Shown: positions 1-8,715 of the stretch, one piece after another
Numbering within the stretch: the first letter of the stretch is position 1
Layout: each line of letters begins with the position of its first letter
Assembly (NCBI GenBank): GCA_964473285.1
Contig: CAYYOI010000037.1
Location: 1-15,159 of the forward strand
DNA: 15,159 nucleotides
Direction: 5' to 3'
Source of the DNA: JBNJGT01 sp964473285
GTDB lineage: Archaea > Nanobdellota > Nanobdellia > Woesearchaeales > JACJVW01
Translations under genes and position numbers: made by a program
The notes under the pieces: model-generated
Told to the model about the DNA's origin: nothing
Databases searched by the model: none
What the model saw: only the letters and a program-made list of their open reading frames with translations

Positions 1-46
1 AAAAGTTTCCATAAGTTTTTAGTAAGAGAAAAGAATCATTTATATT

Positions 47-1276
47 ATGCGCATCTCAATCTTCACAAACAACTACAAGCCATTCACTGGAGGAGTTGAA
101 AGATCAATAGAGAATCAAAGATTCATATTGAAGAAGAAAGGCCATGATCCTTACATATTCGCACCAAAATACCCCGGATACAAAGACAAACAAAAGAACA
201 TCATAAGGCTCTCTTCAGTAAACGCCCCGACATACCCAGGATATTATCTTCCTTTAGCATTCAGGAATACAATAAGAAAGCACATGAGATATATAAACCC
301 TCACATTGTCCACACCCATCATCCATTCCTCGCAGGTGAAGCAGGACTCAGGACTGGAAGAAATATGGGATTACCCGTTATTTTCACATATCACACGTTA
401 TACGAGAAGTATCTCCATTACATTCCCTTGGATAAGAAGATCACAAAACCCTTAATAAATGAGTTTGTCCGGTCATACGCTAACCAATGTGATGTGGTGA
501 TAGCACCCTCCAAGTATGTTAAGGATAACATAAAGCTTGAGACCAAGGTTGAAGTGATACCCACCGGTGTTGAGATACACAAATTTGACAAGGCATACAA
601 AGATTATCTAAAAGAAAGATATCATCTTCCAAAAGACTCAAAAATACTGCTTCATGCAGGACGCCTCACAAAGGAGAAAAACCTTGATTTTCTTATCAAA
701 AGCATAATTGCTATACTTAAAGAAGAAAAGAAAGCCATCTGTTTCATTGCAGGAAAAGGAGACAGGAAAGAAGAACTGAAGGATATGATCAGGAAACAGA
801 ATCTTTCTCACAGGGTTATATTTACTGGCAATCTTGCAAAGGATGAATTGATAAGGTATTATGTCTCTGCTGACCTGTTCCTCTTCTCCTCAAGATCAGA
901 GACTCAAGGGCTTGTATTGATGGAAGCCATGGCAGGTTCAACCCCTATCATTGCATTGGATGGGCCTGCGATTGATGAATGCATAACAGATGGTAAGAAT
1001 GGATTTATTGTAAATGAGAATGTGAATGAATTCAAGGCAAGAGCTTTAGAGCTGCTACAGACCGATAAACTAAAAAAGTTCAGTTTTAATGCAGAAAAAT
1101 CTGCAAAAGATTATTCAATTGAAAAGATGGGTGAGAGATTGCTATCAGTATATAAGGATCTAAAGGGAAAAAAGATAGAAAGATCTTATGAAGATTTCAG
1201 GCAGATAAAGAAGATCTCAAAGATAGAATGGTCACACATAATCACAACACTTTTCAGGAGGGAACAGGATGCTTAG
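47..1276 (+). CDS. GT4-family glycosyltransferase (GT-B fold)
   Basis: This 409-residue protein is a retaining glycosyltransferase of the GT4 kind that moves a sugar from a nucleotide-sugar donor to a lipid or glycan acceptor at the cytoplasmic membrane face. Visible marks are the N-terminal acceptor-side loop GGVER at residues 15-19, HTHHPF at 89-94, IPTGV at 171-175, the donor-domain entry HAGRLTKEKN at 203-212 and the EX7E motif with E285 and E293 inside SETQGLVLMEAMA. Length is normal for the family. There is no signal peptide or membrane helix. The ATG at 47 is the first in frame; a weak T-rich TATA-like stretch near 15-22 lies about 28 nt upstream. The stop overlaps the next gene by 8 bp, so the two are probably translated together. 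The pattern resembles diacylglycerol glucosyltransferases, but the acceptor cannot be read from sequence. Family call is firm, substrate is not. Confidence 0.93.
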   Translation: MRISIFTNNYKPFTGGVERSIENQRFILKKKGHDPYIFAPKYPGYKDKQKNIIRLSSVNAPTYPGYYLPLAFRNTIRKHMRYINPHIVHTHHPFLAGEAGLRTGRNMGLPVIFTYHTLYEKYLHYIPLDKKITKPLINEFVRSYANQCDVVIAPSKYVKDNIKLETKVEVIPTGVEIHKFDKAYKDYLKERYHLPKDSKILLHAGRLTKEKNLDFLIKSIIAILKEEKKAICFIAGKGDRKEELKDMIRKQNLSHRVIFTGNLAKDELIRYYVSADLFLFSSRSETQGLVLMEAMAGSTPIIALDGPAIDECITDGKNGFIVNENVNEFKARALELLQTDKLKKFSFNAEKSAKDYSIEKMGERLLSVYKDLKGKKIERSYEDFRQIKKISKIEWSHIITTLFRREQDA

Positions 1277-3377
1277 ATGGATCCCATGGAGGACAATGGT
1301 AAAGAGAGCAGCCATGCATATGGGATTTAGTGACCCTATGCAGGTAATGGCACGCATCAAGGGTTTTTCAAAAGGAGATACCATTGCACCAATCGAACTG
1401 CTTCGCCAGGGCTTCAAATTCCATGCCAGAGGATTCATCAACAGGGAAGTGATACAAAACAACCTCGAGTGGATCTGGCCTTATTGGGTTGAGAAACAAT
1501 ACAATCCACGAGATCACTCATTCATCCCCACATCATTTTCCATCACAAACATAAATCTCACACAAAGAAACTGGACAGCTGTAGGAAAGATTGGATATCA
1601 GGATATGCCCATAGTTGACCCCAGAGGACTCGTAACCCCTTTCCAAGATGGATGGTCTATTGACTTCTGGAGACCTGGCAAGATTTATCCTTCACAGGAA
1701 AAGAACTGCACACAATATATAAAAGATGATTCGATCATTACAAAGATAAAGAAAAAAGACGCAGAACTCAAAACCACCGTACAAGTCACAAGAAAGAATG
1801 GTAAGCTTCAATGCCAGATAGATTGCGAAACAGACGGTGACCTGGCAGTAGCACTCAGGCCATACAATCCAGAAGGAGTAAGCTCAATCAAAAGAATAAA
1901 AGCAAATAAGAAAAGCTTTACTGTAGATAAAGATAAGAAGATATTATTCAATAGACCCCCGCAAAGATTCATCCTGAATTCCTACGAGAAAGGAGACAGC
2001 ATCTACAACATCCAGGAGACAAGCAAGCAAGAGGTACGATGCAAATCAGCAATGGCCTCAGGAATTGCAGTTTTTCCCAAAGCAAAGGAACTAACTATCA
2101 CCATACCACTTGAAACAACAAAATCATTATTTTCACCTTCTAAGAAAACGCCTGCAACACTCAAAGGTTTCAATTTTGATGAACTCTACGCTTCAGCACT
2201 AAAGACTGTCATGCTTCATTCAACCGCTGGTCTGTTCGCAGGACCATACACCTACAAGCGTTTCTGGTTCAGGGATTCCGCCTATGTTATCCATGCTCTG
2301 CTATGTATGGTTATAACTGACATGCCAGAACAGATGATTGATTTTTTCATATCACAACAGACAAAACTCGGATACTTCCATTCCCAGGAAAGCGAGTGGG
2401 ACTCAAACGGCCAGGCCCTATGGGCAATCCAGCAGTACTATCAAAAAACTGGACATCTGCCAAAAAGATGGATGAAACCTATCGAGAAAGGCGCACACTG
2501 GATCATCAAGCACCTGGAATCAAACAAGGCCAAACCAGACAGTAAGCACCACGGCCTTATTCCCGCAGGATTCAGTGCTGAACATTTCGGCCCAAGCGAT
2601 TATTACTACTGGGATGATTACTGGAGTATCGCAGGCCTGAAGGCTGCAGCAGAAATGCTTAACAATAATGAGTACAAGAAGGCTGCAGATAAACTGCTCA
2701 CCAATGTAGATAGGTCTCTGGAAAAAACCAGTTCGGATGTAATGCCCATATCCCCATACAGAAGACCAAGCAGCGCAAGCGTTGGTTGCCTTGTTGCAGC
2801 CTATCCACTCCAACTATATCCACCAAAGGAAAAGAAGATCAAGGCCACTGCTGCATTTCTCAGGAAAGAATGCACAATAAATAATGCATTGTTTCATGAA
2901 GTATCCCATGCAGGAATGAATGCATATCTTTCTTTGCACCTGGCACAAACCTTACTCAGGGATGGCAATAGAGACTTTGCTAAGATCATGACTGGTGTTG
3001 CAGATATTGCCTCTTCCACAGGCAAGTGGCCTGAAGCAGTCCATCCCTTTTCAGGAGGAGGTTGCATGGGAGATGGAGAGCATGTATGGGCAGCTGCAGA
3101 ATGGCTTATCATGATCAGGAACTGCTTTGTCTTTGAGGAAGGAAAAAAACTAATAATCGGTAAAGGCCTTTATCCTGAGTGGTTCAATAAGACTTCGTTC
3201 GGTTACACTAAGACATCCTATGGAAACATACGAATACAAGCAGAAAAAACCAAGGAAGGGATTTACATCAAATGGGATGCAGACTGGAATAACCAGCCAC
3301 AGATGATAATTGAGATTCCAGGTCATGAGAAAAAGAAAGTCAGATCAAAAGAAATCTTTGTTAAAAGAAAAGGGTAG
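1269..3377 (+). CDS. (alpha/alpha)6-barrel glycoside hydrolase (glucoamylase/debranching-like)
   Basis: The 702-residue product looks like a GH15-type or related inverting glycosidase. Residues 1-300 form a beta-rich N-terminal part. The catalytic helical barrel follows, with RFWFRDSAY at 331-339, SEWDSNGQALW at 375-385, DYYYWDDYW at 444-452, WPEAVHP from 587 and GDGEHVWAAAEW from 601. Acidic residues in these motifs (D336, E376, D378, D449/D450, E589, E604) are the candidate catalytic or subsite residues; I cannot assign acid and base with certainty. No signal peptide is seen, which suggests a cytoplasmic role such as alpha-glucan or glycoside turnover. The start at 1269 overlaps the glycosyltransferase stop and is preceded by the strong Shine-Dalgarno AGGAGGGA at 1256-1263. 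The pairing with a GT4 enzyme suggests synthesis and trimming of one glycan. GH63- or GGH-like families are alternatives. The gene ends 20 bp from the convergent amidohydrolase gene. Confidence 0.8.
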   Translation: MLRWIPWRTMVKRAAMHMGFSDPMQVMARIKGFSKGDTIAPIELLRQGFKFHARGFINREVIQNNLEWIWPYWVEKQYNPRDHSFIPTSFSITNINLTQRNWTAVGKIGYQDMPIVDPRGLVTPFQDGWSIDFWRPGKIYPSQEKNCTQYIKDDSIITKIKKKDAELKTTVQVTRKNGKLQCQIDCETDGDLAVALRPYNPEGVSSIKRIKANKKSFTVDKDKKILFNRPPQRFILNSYEKGDSIYNIQETSKQEVRCKSAMASGIAVFPKAKELTITIPLETTKSLFSPSKKTPATLKGFNFDELYASALKTVMLHSTAGLFAGPYTYKRFWFRDSAYVIHALLCMVITDMPEQMIDFFISQQTKLGYFHSQESEWDSNGQALWAIQQYYQKTGHLPKRWMKPIEKGAHWIIKHLESNKAKPDSKHHGLIPAGFSAEHFGPSDYYYWDDYWSIAGLKAAAEMLNNNEYKKAADKLLTNVDRSLEKTSSDVMPISPYRRPSSASVGCLVAAYPLQLYPPKEKKIKATAAFLRKECTINNALFHEVSHAGMNAYLSLHLAQTLLRDGNRDFAKIMTGVADIASSTGKWPEAVHPFSGGGCMGDGEHVWAAAEWLIMIRNCFVFEEGKKLIIGKGLYPEWFNKTSFGYTKTSYGNIRIQAEKTKEGIYIKWDADWNNQPQMIIEIPGHEKKKVRSKEIFVKRKG

Positions 3378-3397
3378 CCATAATATCCAATTTGAGG

Positions 3398-4105
3398 CTA
3401 TTTTTGAGATGGATTAGACATCAGGAACTGGGCATGACCAGAAAATATTTTTTCTTTTTCCTCTTCTGAGATTCGGCATTCTTCAACCTTCACGATAGGA
3501 ACCCGTTGGGAATCAAAGGGAGCATCGCTTGCAAAGATAAATTTGACACCTGCGCGGACTCCATGTTCCATACGCAGCGTACGCGCATTGATCGAGATAT
3601 CAACATACAGGTTAGGGATCAATGCCACTTCCTGCAAAAATTGCACTGCATTACCAAAGAAATGCGCCATCACGATATTCAATTCAGGAATAGCACGAGC
3701 AAGATTTATGATTCGTTTTGGATGTGCCTGGTCAACTGCCTCATCCGCATGCAGGAGCAAAGGAAGCCCTTCTTTTGCCATAACCCTGTACAAGGGAAAC
3801 AATTGCAAATCATCAACAAAGAAATCCTGCGCTCTTGGATGAAGCTTAACTCCTGCAAAGCCAGGGATAAGATCTGAAAGCGCATCTGCGCTCACTCTGT
3901 TTGGATTGAAACGCAGGAAAGGAAAGAAATCATCCTCTTTCAAAAGAGCCAGAGACTCATCTATAAGGTTCATGTCAGAAGTATCAAAAGGAAACACGAC
4001 AGCCTTGTCGATACCATTACGTTTCATGGAATCCCGCAATTCATCAAGACTGAGATGAGGACCCTCATTATCTGTGCCGATATGACAATGGAAATCAATG
4101 ATCAT
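3398..4105 (-). CDS. TIM-barrel metal-dependent amidohydrolase
   Basis: This 235-residue protein matches the Amidohydro_2/TatD-like metallo-hydrolase pattern. It starts with the metal-binding HCH (H6, H8). It continues with GVKLHP (H89), LLLHAD (H119), MAHFFG (H148) and the late aspartate in FASDAPFD (D194), in the usual order along the barrel. It probably cleaves a C-N or related bond in a small molecule. It is the last gene of a three-gene minus-strand operon, and its ATG overlaps the stop of the ATP-grasp gene by 4 bp. No clear Shine-Dalgarno precedes it, so coupling to upstream translation is likely. At 235 residues it is short for the superfamily but holds the full set of ligand candidates. 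Because it travels with two peptide-ligase-like genes, it may supply a precursor or trim the product; this is inference. Decarboxylase activity, as in some relatives, is an alternative. Confidence 0.85.
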   Translation of the reverse strand: MIIDFHCHIGTDNEGPHLSLDELRDSMKRNGIDKAVVFPFDTSDMNLIDESLALLKEDDFFPFLRFNPNRVSADALSDLIPGFAGVKLHPRAQDFFVDDLQLFPLYRVMAKEGLPLLLHADEAVDQAHPKRIINLARAIPELNIVMAHFFGNAVQFLQEVALIPNLYVDISINARTLRMEHGVRAGVKFIFASDAPFDSQRVPIVKVEECRISEEEKEKIFSGHAQFLMSNPSQK

Positions 4106-4932
4106 TTTAACCGATCTATAAGGAAATCCCTGGTACGTGTTGAGCCTTCAAGAAGGTCAGCCTCATAGACCATTCCAGGTGAAGCAACATTGATTTCACC
4201 CAGGTAAGGACCAAGTATATCAACACCTGCCCAGGCAATCTTGTTTTCCTTAAGGAAGGGCATGATCTGCTCAATTATATATTCATCGGTTTTGTTTATC
4301 CCAGCCAGTTCACCACGTCCACCTGAAGAAAGATTACACAAGAAAGAGCCTTCAGCAGGGTACCTATGTACCGCACTTACTGGTTCATAGAATAATACAT
4401 TGATTCTTTTATCACCCATCTGTGCAATATCCTCGATAAATTCCTGAGCAACCAATTCAGTTGTCCCGTCATGAGTTTTCCGCCTGCAGACCTCAATCAA
4501 TTCATCAAGGCTTGCCCCTTGAAATACCTCAATACCCTTTCCTTTGTTCAGATCTATTGGCTTGAATATGACTGAAGAGAGATTAGCTGCAAAATCAGCA
4601 AGTGCCTCATAATTTGAATCAACATAGGTTGGAGGAAGGATATCAGAATCCACAAACTCTTTAAGATATTCTTTTGTATGATACTTAAGCTTGCTACTGG
4701 GCGGGTTCAAGAAAAGTTTTTCATCTTCAAGAGGGACTAAAGCATTAAGGAAATCCTTTTTTACAGGAATATCAAACCGGCATAATATTGTATCATAAGC
4801 ATTAGCAAGGGATGGATCAGGTTCAAAGCTAAGCCTGTAAGGAACTTTTCGTTCATGCAAACCTTCCGCCAGGTAACGGGTACTATCATCAATATCATTC
4901 ATATTATCTCTGTCAACATAGCAAAGTATCAT
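4102..4932 (-). CDS. ATP-grasp ligase, glutathione-synthetase-like
   Basis: The 276-residue protein carries an ATP-grasp domain most like glutathione synthetase (GshB) and RimK-type ligases. These join a carboxylate to an amine through an acyl phosphate. Visible elements are FKP at 123-125 (K124), the glycine-rich lid NKGKGIEV at 129-136, QEFIE at 163-167, DKR at 174-176, FLCNLSSGGRGE at 197-208 and the metal/nucleotide motif GVDILG...GEINVASPG (D238, E246, N248), which is the classic GshB signature. The N-terminal third is a short pre-ATP-grasp domain. The gene overlaps the upstream GCS2-like gene by 4 bp and has a near-perfect Shine-Dalgarno, GAGGTGAT, just upstream in the end of that gene, so this start is secure. 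If the upstream enzyme makes a gamma-glutamyl dipeptide, this one would extend it, as in glutathione synthesis. The second substrate is unknown; glycine is only the default guess. Confidence 0.87.
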   Translation of the reverse strand: MILCYVDRDNMNDIDDSTRYLAEGLHERKVPYRLSFEPDPSLANAYDTILCRFDIPVKKDFLNALVPLEDEKLFLNPPSSKLKYHTKEYLKEFVDSDILPPTYVDSNYEALADFAANLSSVIFKPIDLNKGKGIEVFQGASLDELIEVCRRKTHDGTTELVAQEFIEDIAQMGDKRINVLFYEPVSAVHRYPAEGSFLCNLSSGGRGELAGINKTDEYIIEQIMPFLKENKIAWAGVDILGPYLGEINVASPGMVYEADLLEGSTRTRDFLIDRLK

Positions 4933-6080
4933 CTCATCACCTCAAGATCCTGTTGATAAAGCTCATTAATATACCTTCTGACATCGCATGCAGTATCTTC
5001 ATCGATTGAATGATTACTTTCCCTGCCTTTTGCAAAATCGATTATCATATCAGACATTGTGCGTTTTTCAGCAAGAGTCCGTTGAAGAGGTTCCAGGTAT
5101 GATGGGTGTTTAGAATGACGCCTTGCAAGAGACACAATATCAGTAAGATATTCATGCAAAGAATGATTATGAATTCCTTGCCTGATACCTGCATTTTCAG
5201 CTTCTTTCAACCAATCATATGAAGGGATGACCAACTGCTTCCCTTCCTTAAAGAAGTTATCTTCTCCAATGACAATCTCAGGCTTGTTTTCAGCAAGATA
5301 ATTGCATACTCCCTGATAAAGAGCTGCAAGCCCCATAATCTGCGAGAATACATTAGCATCAGCACATCTTGACTCGATAGTCTTATCCATCATGCGGATT
5401 GGTCCCCAGCACGTATCATGGGCTGCAAAACCCTCGCTTGATCCATTCCCGACCCAACTGCGTAGGCTCTCTTTTTGCCTTTCCACAATATTCTCATATG
5501 ATACAGGATATGGTAACAACTGTCCCTGCAAAGGAAACTCTCCAAAAACCTGATTACGATATATATCGACCCTATAATCTTTCTTAGTATTCTGCCCAAG
5601 GAAAAATGGTGTTGAAGAAAGCAATGCAAACGCAGGATCCATTGCCTGCATTACAACATACTGTTTATGGATTTCTTCCGGGGTTTCCAGCTTATCTATA
5701 TGGATATGGGTTCCGCAGATGTGATGTTCAAGGTCACGCAATTCATCACCAAGAATAATCCTCTTTTTCATGCCCCTTACACGTTCAGGATCATTTGAGA
5801 TAGGAGCGCTTTCAGGCCCGATGCTGGAAGAAGGGACAGGAAGCAAAGAATAATCATTACATATCTCCTTTAAAGCATTTAGTTCCTTCAAAAAATTCTG
5901 GTGTACAACAGACAAGTCGCTTGAAGGCGGAGCAATCACTTCAACCATTGATTTTGCTGACTCTCTTATCAGATAATCACCGGCCCTGGAATCTGCCAGA
6001 ATTCTATCTGCTTCATTAGCAAGGCTTCCATCTTCATAAGCAAGATGAAATTCCAGTTCCAGCCCGATCATTGGTTCCAT
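4929..6080 (-). CDS. GCS2-family glutamate-cysteine ligase-like enzyme
   Basis: This 383-residue protein belongs to the glutamine-synthetase-fold carboxylate-amine ligases that include YbdK-type GCS2 enzymes, which form gamma-glutamyl-cysteine or similar amides using ATP. Evidence is the opening strand GLELEF (E8, E10, metal ligands in this fold), MVEVIAPP near 45-52, CGTHIHID at 122-129 and TIESRCAD at 234-241, in the expected order and spacing. It is the first gene of the operon. The start at 6080 fits a TATA box 28 nt upstream; a second methionine at codon 4 is less likely because that spacing would be about 37 nt. Gamma-glutamylcysteine is known as a thiol in halophilic archaea, while glutathione is unusual in archaea, so its pairing with a GshB-like ligase is notable. 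The real amino-acid acceptor is not shown by sequence. Confidence 0.86.
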   Translation of the reverse strand: MEPMIGLELEFHLAYEDGSLANEADRILADSRAGDYLIRESAKSMVEVIAPPSSDLSVVHQNFLKELNALKEICNDYSLLPVPSSSIGPESAPISNDPERVRGMKKRIILGDELRDLEHHICGTHIHIDKLETPEEIHKQYVVMQAMDPAFALLSSTPFFLGQNTKKDYRVDIYRNQVFGEFPLQGQLLPYPVSYENIVERQKESLRSWVGNGSSEGFAAHDTCWGPIRMMDKTIESRCADANVFSQIMGLAALYQGVCNYLAENKPEIVIGEDNFFKEGKQLVIPSYDWLKEAENAGIRQGIHNHSLHEYLTDIVSLARRHSKHPSYLEPLQRTLAEKRTMSDMIIDFAKGRESNHSIDEDTACDVRRYINELYQQDLEVMR

Positions 6081-6100
6081 AATCTAGAGTAACCAGAGAT

Positions 6101-6114
6101 CTTATTTAAAAATA
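6101..6114 (-). promoter_or_regulatory. TATA box of the gamma-glutamyl ligase operon
   Basis: Read on the minus strand this is TATTTTTAAATAAG. Its centre lies about 28 nt before the ATG at 6080, the spacing expected when transcription begins at or next to the start codon. No Shine-Dalgarno lies upstream of that ATG. Confidence 0.6.
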
Positions 6115-6261
6115 GGAGGCAGAACATTTTGCTTAAAGTGCACAATAGACTATAATTAATACAAAAAAATAAAGATATAAACCTATTATTTAGGTCATTC
6201 TTACAAAAGTATAAAAATAACAGGGGAGAAATAGAGGATCTTATTACCTTAATAAAACAAA

Positions 6262-6271
6262 AACATTTATC
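6262..6271 (+). promoter_or_regulatory. TATA-like box of the radical SAM gene
   Basis: AACATTTATC lies about 29 nt before the ATG at 6296. The fit is a little weaker than at other promoters here. The 215-bp divergent spacer 6081-6295 otherwise holds only AT-rich sequence. Confidence 0.5.
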
Positions 6272-6295
6272 TAGCAAAAAGGAACTATTACCAAA

Positions 6296-7747
6296 ATGCA
6301 GACTATCCTTGATTGCTACACTGACGAACCCGCAGGCCTGGGAGTTCCACCATACCTTGGAACCTACCCACGATATATTGCAGGCCAGCTAAAAGACCCA
6401 TTCTATCTTACGATTGATGACCTACGCACCCACATAAAATATGGAACCTATCCACCCGAACCAAAGCCCCACCAAAAGACAGACATAACAACATACAACC
6501 TCACAAAAAATTTCCCCAGAATCCAGGAAATACTCCACAAGACAACAGAACTGATAATCATAATAGGTGTCCACACCCCAGGAAAGTACCTTTCAGCAAT
6601 GCCCGGAACAATCAACGAACTAAGACGCCTACTCAAGGAAATAGAATGCAAGAAGACGCTTACAGGCCCGGCAGTCCACGGCACCCAGCTCCATGGAGGA
6701 AAACGTGCTGAAAGGATGGATGATGACATGTTCGACGAAGTAAGAATCTTTGATGAGAACTATGAGACTGTCAAAGACGCTTCAGTGAAAGGTGCAAACA
6801 TTCTGGACCAAATCCCCGACACCCGCATAATGGAGATCGAGACCAGCAAAGGCTGCTCACGAAACCCAGGTTGCTCTTTCTGCCTCGAACCAATCAAGAA
6901 CAGACTAACAATCAGGCCAAAAGAAGATATCATGGCAGAGGTGAAAGCACTCCATCAGAAAGGCGCAAGGCATTTTCGGCTGGGAAAACAAAGCTGCGTA
7001 TATCTCTATCCTGAGATACTCTCACTTTTGCAGGAAATCCATGCCCTCGGAATCAAGACACTCCATGTTGACAACGCAAATCCAATCAATGTTATCCAGG
7101 ACAAGAATCATGCCATAACAAGAGCGATTGTCAAGTATTGCACCGAAGGCAATGTTGCAGCATTCGGAGCAGAAAGCTTTGACCCAGAGGTCGTAAAAGA
7201 GAACAACCTCAACTCCGATCCGGAAACCACCATGGATGCAATAAGGATCCTCAACAAGTACGGAAGCGAAAAAGGTCCAAACGGCCTCCCGCATTATCTT
7301 CCAGGCATCAACATCCTGTTCGGGCTGAAAGGAGAGACAAAGCAGACCTTTGAGTACAACTACAATGCCTTAAAACAGGTCCTAAACGAAGGCCTTCTCC
7401 TCAGAAGGATCAACATTCGCCAGGTAGTCCCCTTTGCAGGGACACCACTCGAGCAATCAGCAGGCCACAAATACCTCAGGAAGAACAGGAAACACTATTA
7501 TTCCTGGAGAAAAAAGATAAGAGAAGACATAGACCACTTAATGCTCCAGCAACTCTTGCCCAAAGGCTCACTTTTGCACAATATCATGCCTGAAGCCTAT
7601 GATGGAAAGACCACATTCTGCCGACACATGGGAACCTATCCCCTTATTGTAGGAGTAAAAGAAAGAGTGCCCTTAAAGCAACCAATCTCAGTTGAGATCA
7701 CTGGATACATGCTAAGAAGCCTCATTGGAAAAGTGATAAGAGAATAA
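6296..7747 (+). CDS. Archaeal radical SAM protein (COG1031-like)
   Basis: The 483-residue protein is a radical SAM enzyme. It has the cluster-binding cysteines C187, C193 and C196 in GCSRNPGCSFC, a CX5CX2C arrangement rather than the usual CX3CX2C. It then shows the barrel motifs HFRLGKQSC (226-234), AFGAESF and LFGLKGETKQTF. The N-terminus, with DEPAGLGVPPYL at 10-21 followed by YPRYIAG, matches what I recall of the archaeal COG1031 group. Proteins of that group usually end in a helix-hairpin-helix; none is evident here, and the protein ends about 25 residues after PLKQPISVEITGYM. The target is unknown; RNA or protein modification is possible. The start at 6296 fits a leaderless transcript. 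The gene is divergent from the ligase operon and not tightly linked to the following PAC2 gene. Radical SAM call is firm, subfamily is moderate. Confidence 0.85.
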   Translation: MQTILDCYTDEPAGLGVPPYLGTYPRYIAGQLKDPFYLTIDDLRTHIKYGTYPPEPKPHQKTDITTYNLTKNFPRIQEILHKTTELIIIIGVHTPGKYLSAMPGTINELRRLLKEIECKKTLTGPAVHGTQLHGGKRAERMDDDMFDEVRIFDENYETVKDASVKGANILDQIPDTRIMEIETSKGCSRNPGCSFCLEPIKNRLTIRPKEDIMAEVKALHQKGARHFRLGKQSCVYLYPEILSLLQEIHALGIKTLHVDNANPINVIQDKNHAITRAIVKYCTEGNVAAFGAESFDPEVVKENNLNSDPETTMDAIRILNKYGSEKGPNGLPHYLPGINILFGLKGETKQTFEYNYNALKQVLNEGLLLRRINIRQVVPFAGTPLEQSAGHKYLRKNRKHYYSWRKKIREDIDHLMLQQLLPKGSLLHNIMPEAYDGKTTFCRHMGTYPLIVGVKERVPLKQPISVEITGYMLRSLIGKVIRE

Positions 7748-7902
7748 ACCCAACAGGATATCAAAAGCCCCAAAAACCCCAGATTCTAAGCCTACAGCGA
7801 TTATAACCCAAAAAAGAGCCCCAGGATTATAGTGCCCACCATAAGAAATGATACATTTAAGCCAAATAGCACTCACTTTTTCACATTTTTGCATGAGAAA
7901 CA

Positions 7903-7910
7903 TTTTTATA
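7903..7910 (+). promoter_or_regulatory. TATA box of the PAC2 gene
   Basis: TTTTTATA centred 36 nt before the ATG at 7943. This predicts a short leader of about 10 nt, which contains the Shine-Dalgarno-like GGTGAT at 7934-7939. That makes 7943 the preferred start over the in-frame GTG at 7832, which lies upstream of the promoter. Confidence 0.7.
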
Positions 7911-7942
7911 CCCTCATTTATGGAACAACTCCAGGTGATATA

Positions 7943-8677
7943 ATGGACATTCAACTGACAAAAGAGATTTCTAATGCAACAGTGATCAGTGGTTTTCCAG
8001 GCTTCGGCCTTGTAGCAACAATTGCAACCGAATTCCTCCTTGAGCACCTTGGAGGCGAAGTCATAGGAAAGTACTGGTTCGAGGACCTTCCAGCATCAAT
8101 AGCAATCCATGATGGAAAAGTAATCAACCCCATAACCATATTCTACAACGAGAAATATAACCTTGTGATAGTACATTCCATCAGCGGAACCCAAGGTGTT
8201 GAATGGAAAGCCGCAGAGCTGGTCGATTCCCTCACAAAAAAGGTCAAAGCAAAGGAGCTTATCAGCCTTGAAGGCGTAGGAATAGGAAAAGGCGAGAACC
8301 AGGAAGAAAGCAAAGAAAGCGAAGAAGAACCACAAGTATACCACTACACAACAAAAGAAGACACAAAAAAACAGCTCGAGGAAAAAGGGGTCCAAAGCCT
8401 CAAAGAAGGGATCATAATGGGAGTTACAGCCTCTCTCCTGCTAAAATCCGACATAGAAAAGACAGGATTCTTCGTAGAGACACACTCAGAGCTGCCTGAC
8501 AGCAAGGCTGCAGCAAAGCTCATCGAGGTCCTTGACAAGTACATAGGCATGGAAGTTGACTACCAGCCTCTCCTAGACACAGCAGTAAAGTTCGAGGAAA
8601 AGCTCAAAGGCATCCTGGAAAACTCCCAAAAGGCAAAGGACACCAAGTCCAAAAAAGACCTAAGTTACCTAGGATAA
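7943..8677 (+). CDS. PAC2-family protein (proteasome assembly chaperone-like)
   Basis: The 244-residue protein matches the archaeal PAC2 family, relatives of eukaryotic proteasome assembly chaperones. The opening segment has the family glycine motif SGFPGFGLVATIATEFLLEHL (residues 16-36). Later come LISLEGVGIG (about 106-115), GVTASLLLKS (about 158-167) and HSELPDSKAAAKLIEVLDKY (about 179-198). An acidic low-complexity insert, GENQEESKESEEEP, sits near 117-130, and the C-terminus is lysine-rich and probably helical. Whether archaeal PAC2 proteins truly assemble proteasomes is unsettled. The chosen ATG at 7943 is supported by a TATA box at 7903-7910 and GGTGAT in between; an upstream GTG at 7832 would add 37 residues that do not look like the family. 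A T-rich tract follows the stop. Confidence 0.88.
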   Translation: MDIQLTKEISNATVISGFPGFGLVATIATEFLLEHLGGEVIGKYWFEDLPASIAIHDGKVINPITIFYNEKYNLVIVHSISGTQGVEWKAAELVDSLTKKVKAKELISLEGVGIGKGENQEESKESEEEPQVYHYTTKEDTKKQLEEKGVQSLKEGIIMGVTASLLLKSDIEKTGFFVETHSELPDSKAAAKLIEVLDKYIGMEVDYQPLLDTAVKFEEKLKGILENSQKAKDTKSKKDLSYLG

Positions 8678-8715
8678 CCTTTTTCTTCTTTTTTATCCTC
8701 ACTTTTTCTCATATT
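8678..8715 (+). terminator. T-rich archaeal-type terminator after the PAC2 gene
   Basis: Immediately after the stop come several runs of T (5, 6 and 5 residues) separated by C-containing steps and without a hairpin. This is the usual look of archaeal termination signals. Confidence 0.5.

Noticed and set aside
3506..3877. Open frames on the + strand inside the amidohydrolase gene
   Set aside because: They are antisense to a gene with complete catalytic motifs and show no family features or promoter.
7832..7942. In-frame GTG extension of the PAC2 gene
   Set aside because: The TATA box at 7903-7910 and GGTGAT at 7934-7939 lie inside it, and the added residues do not resemble the family.
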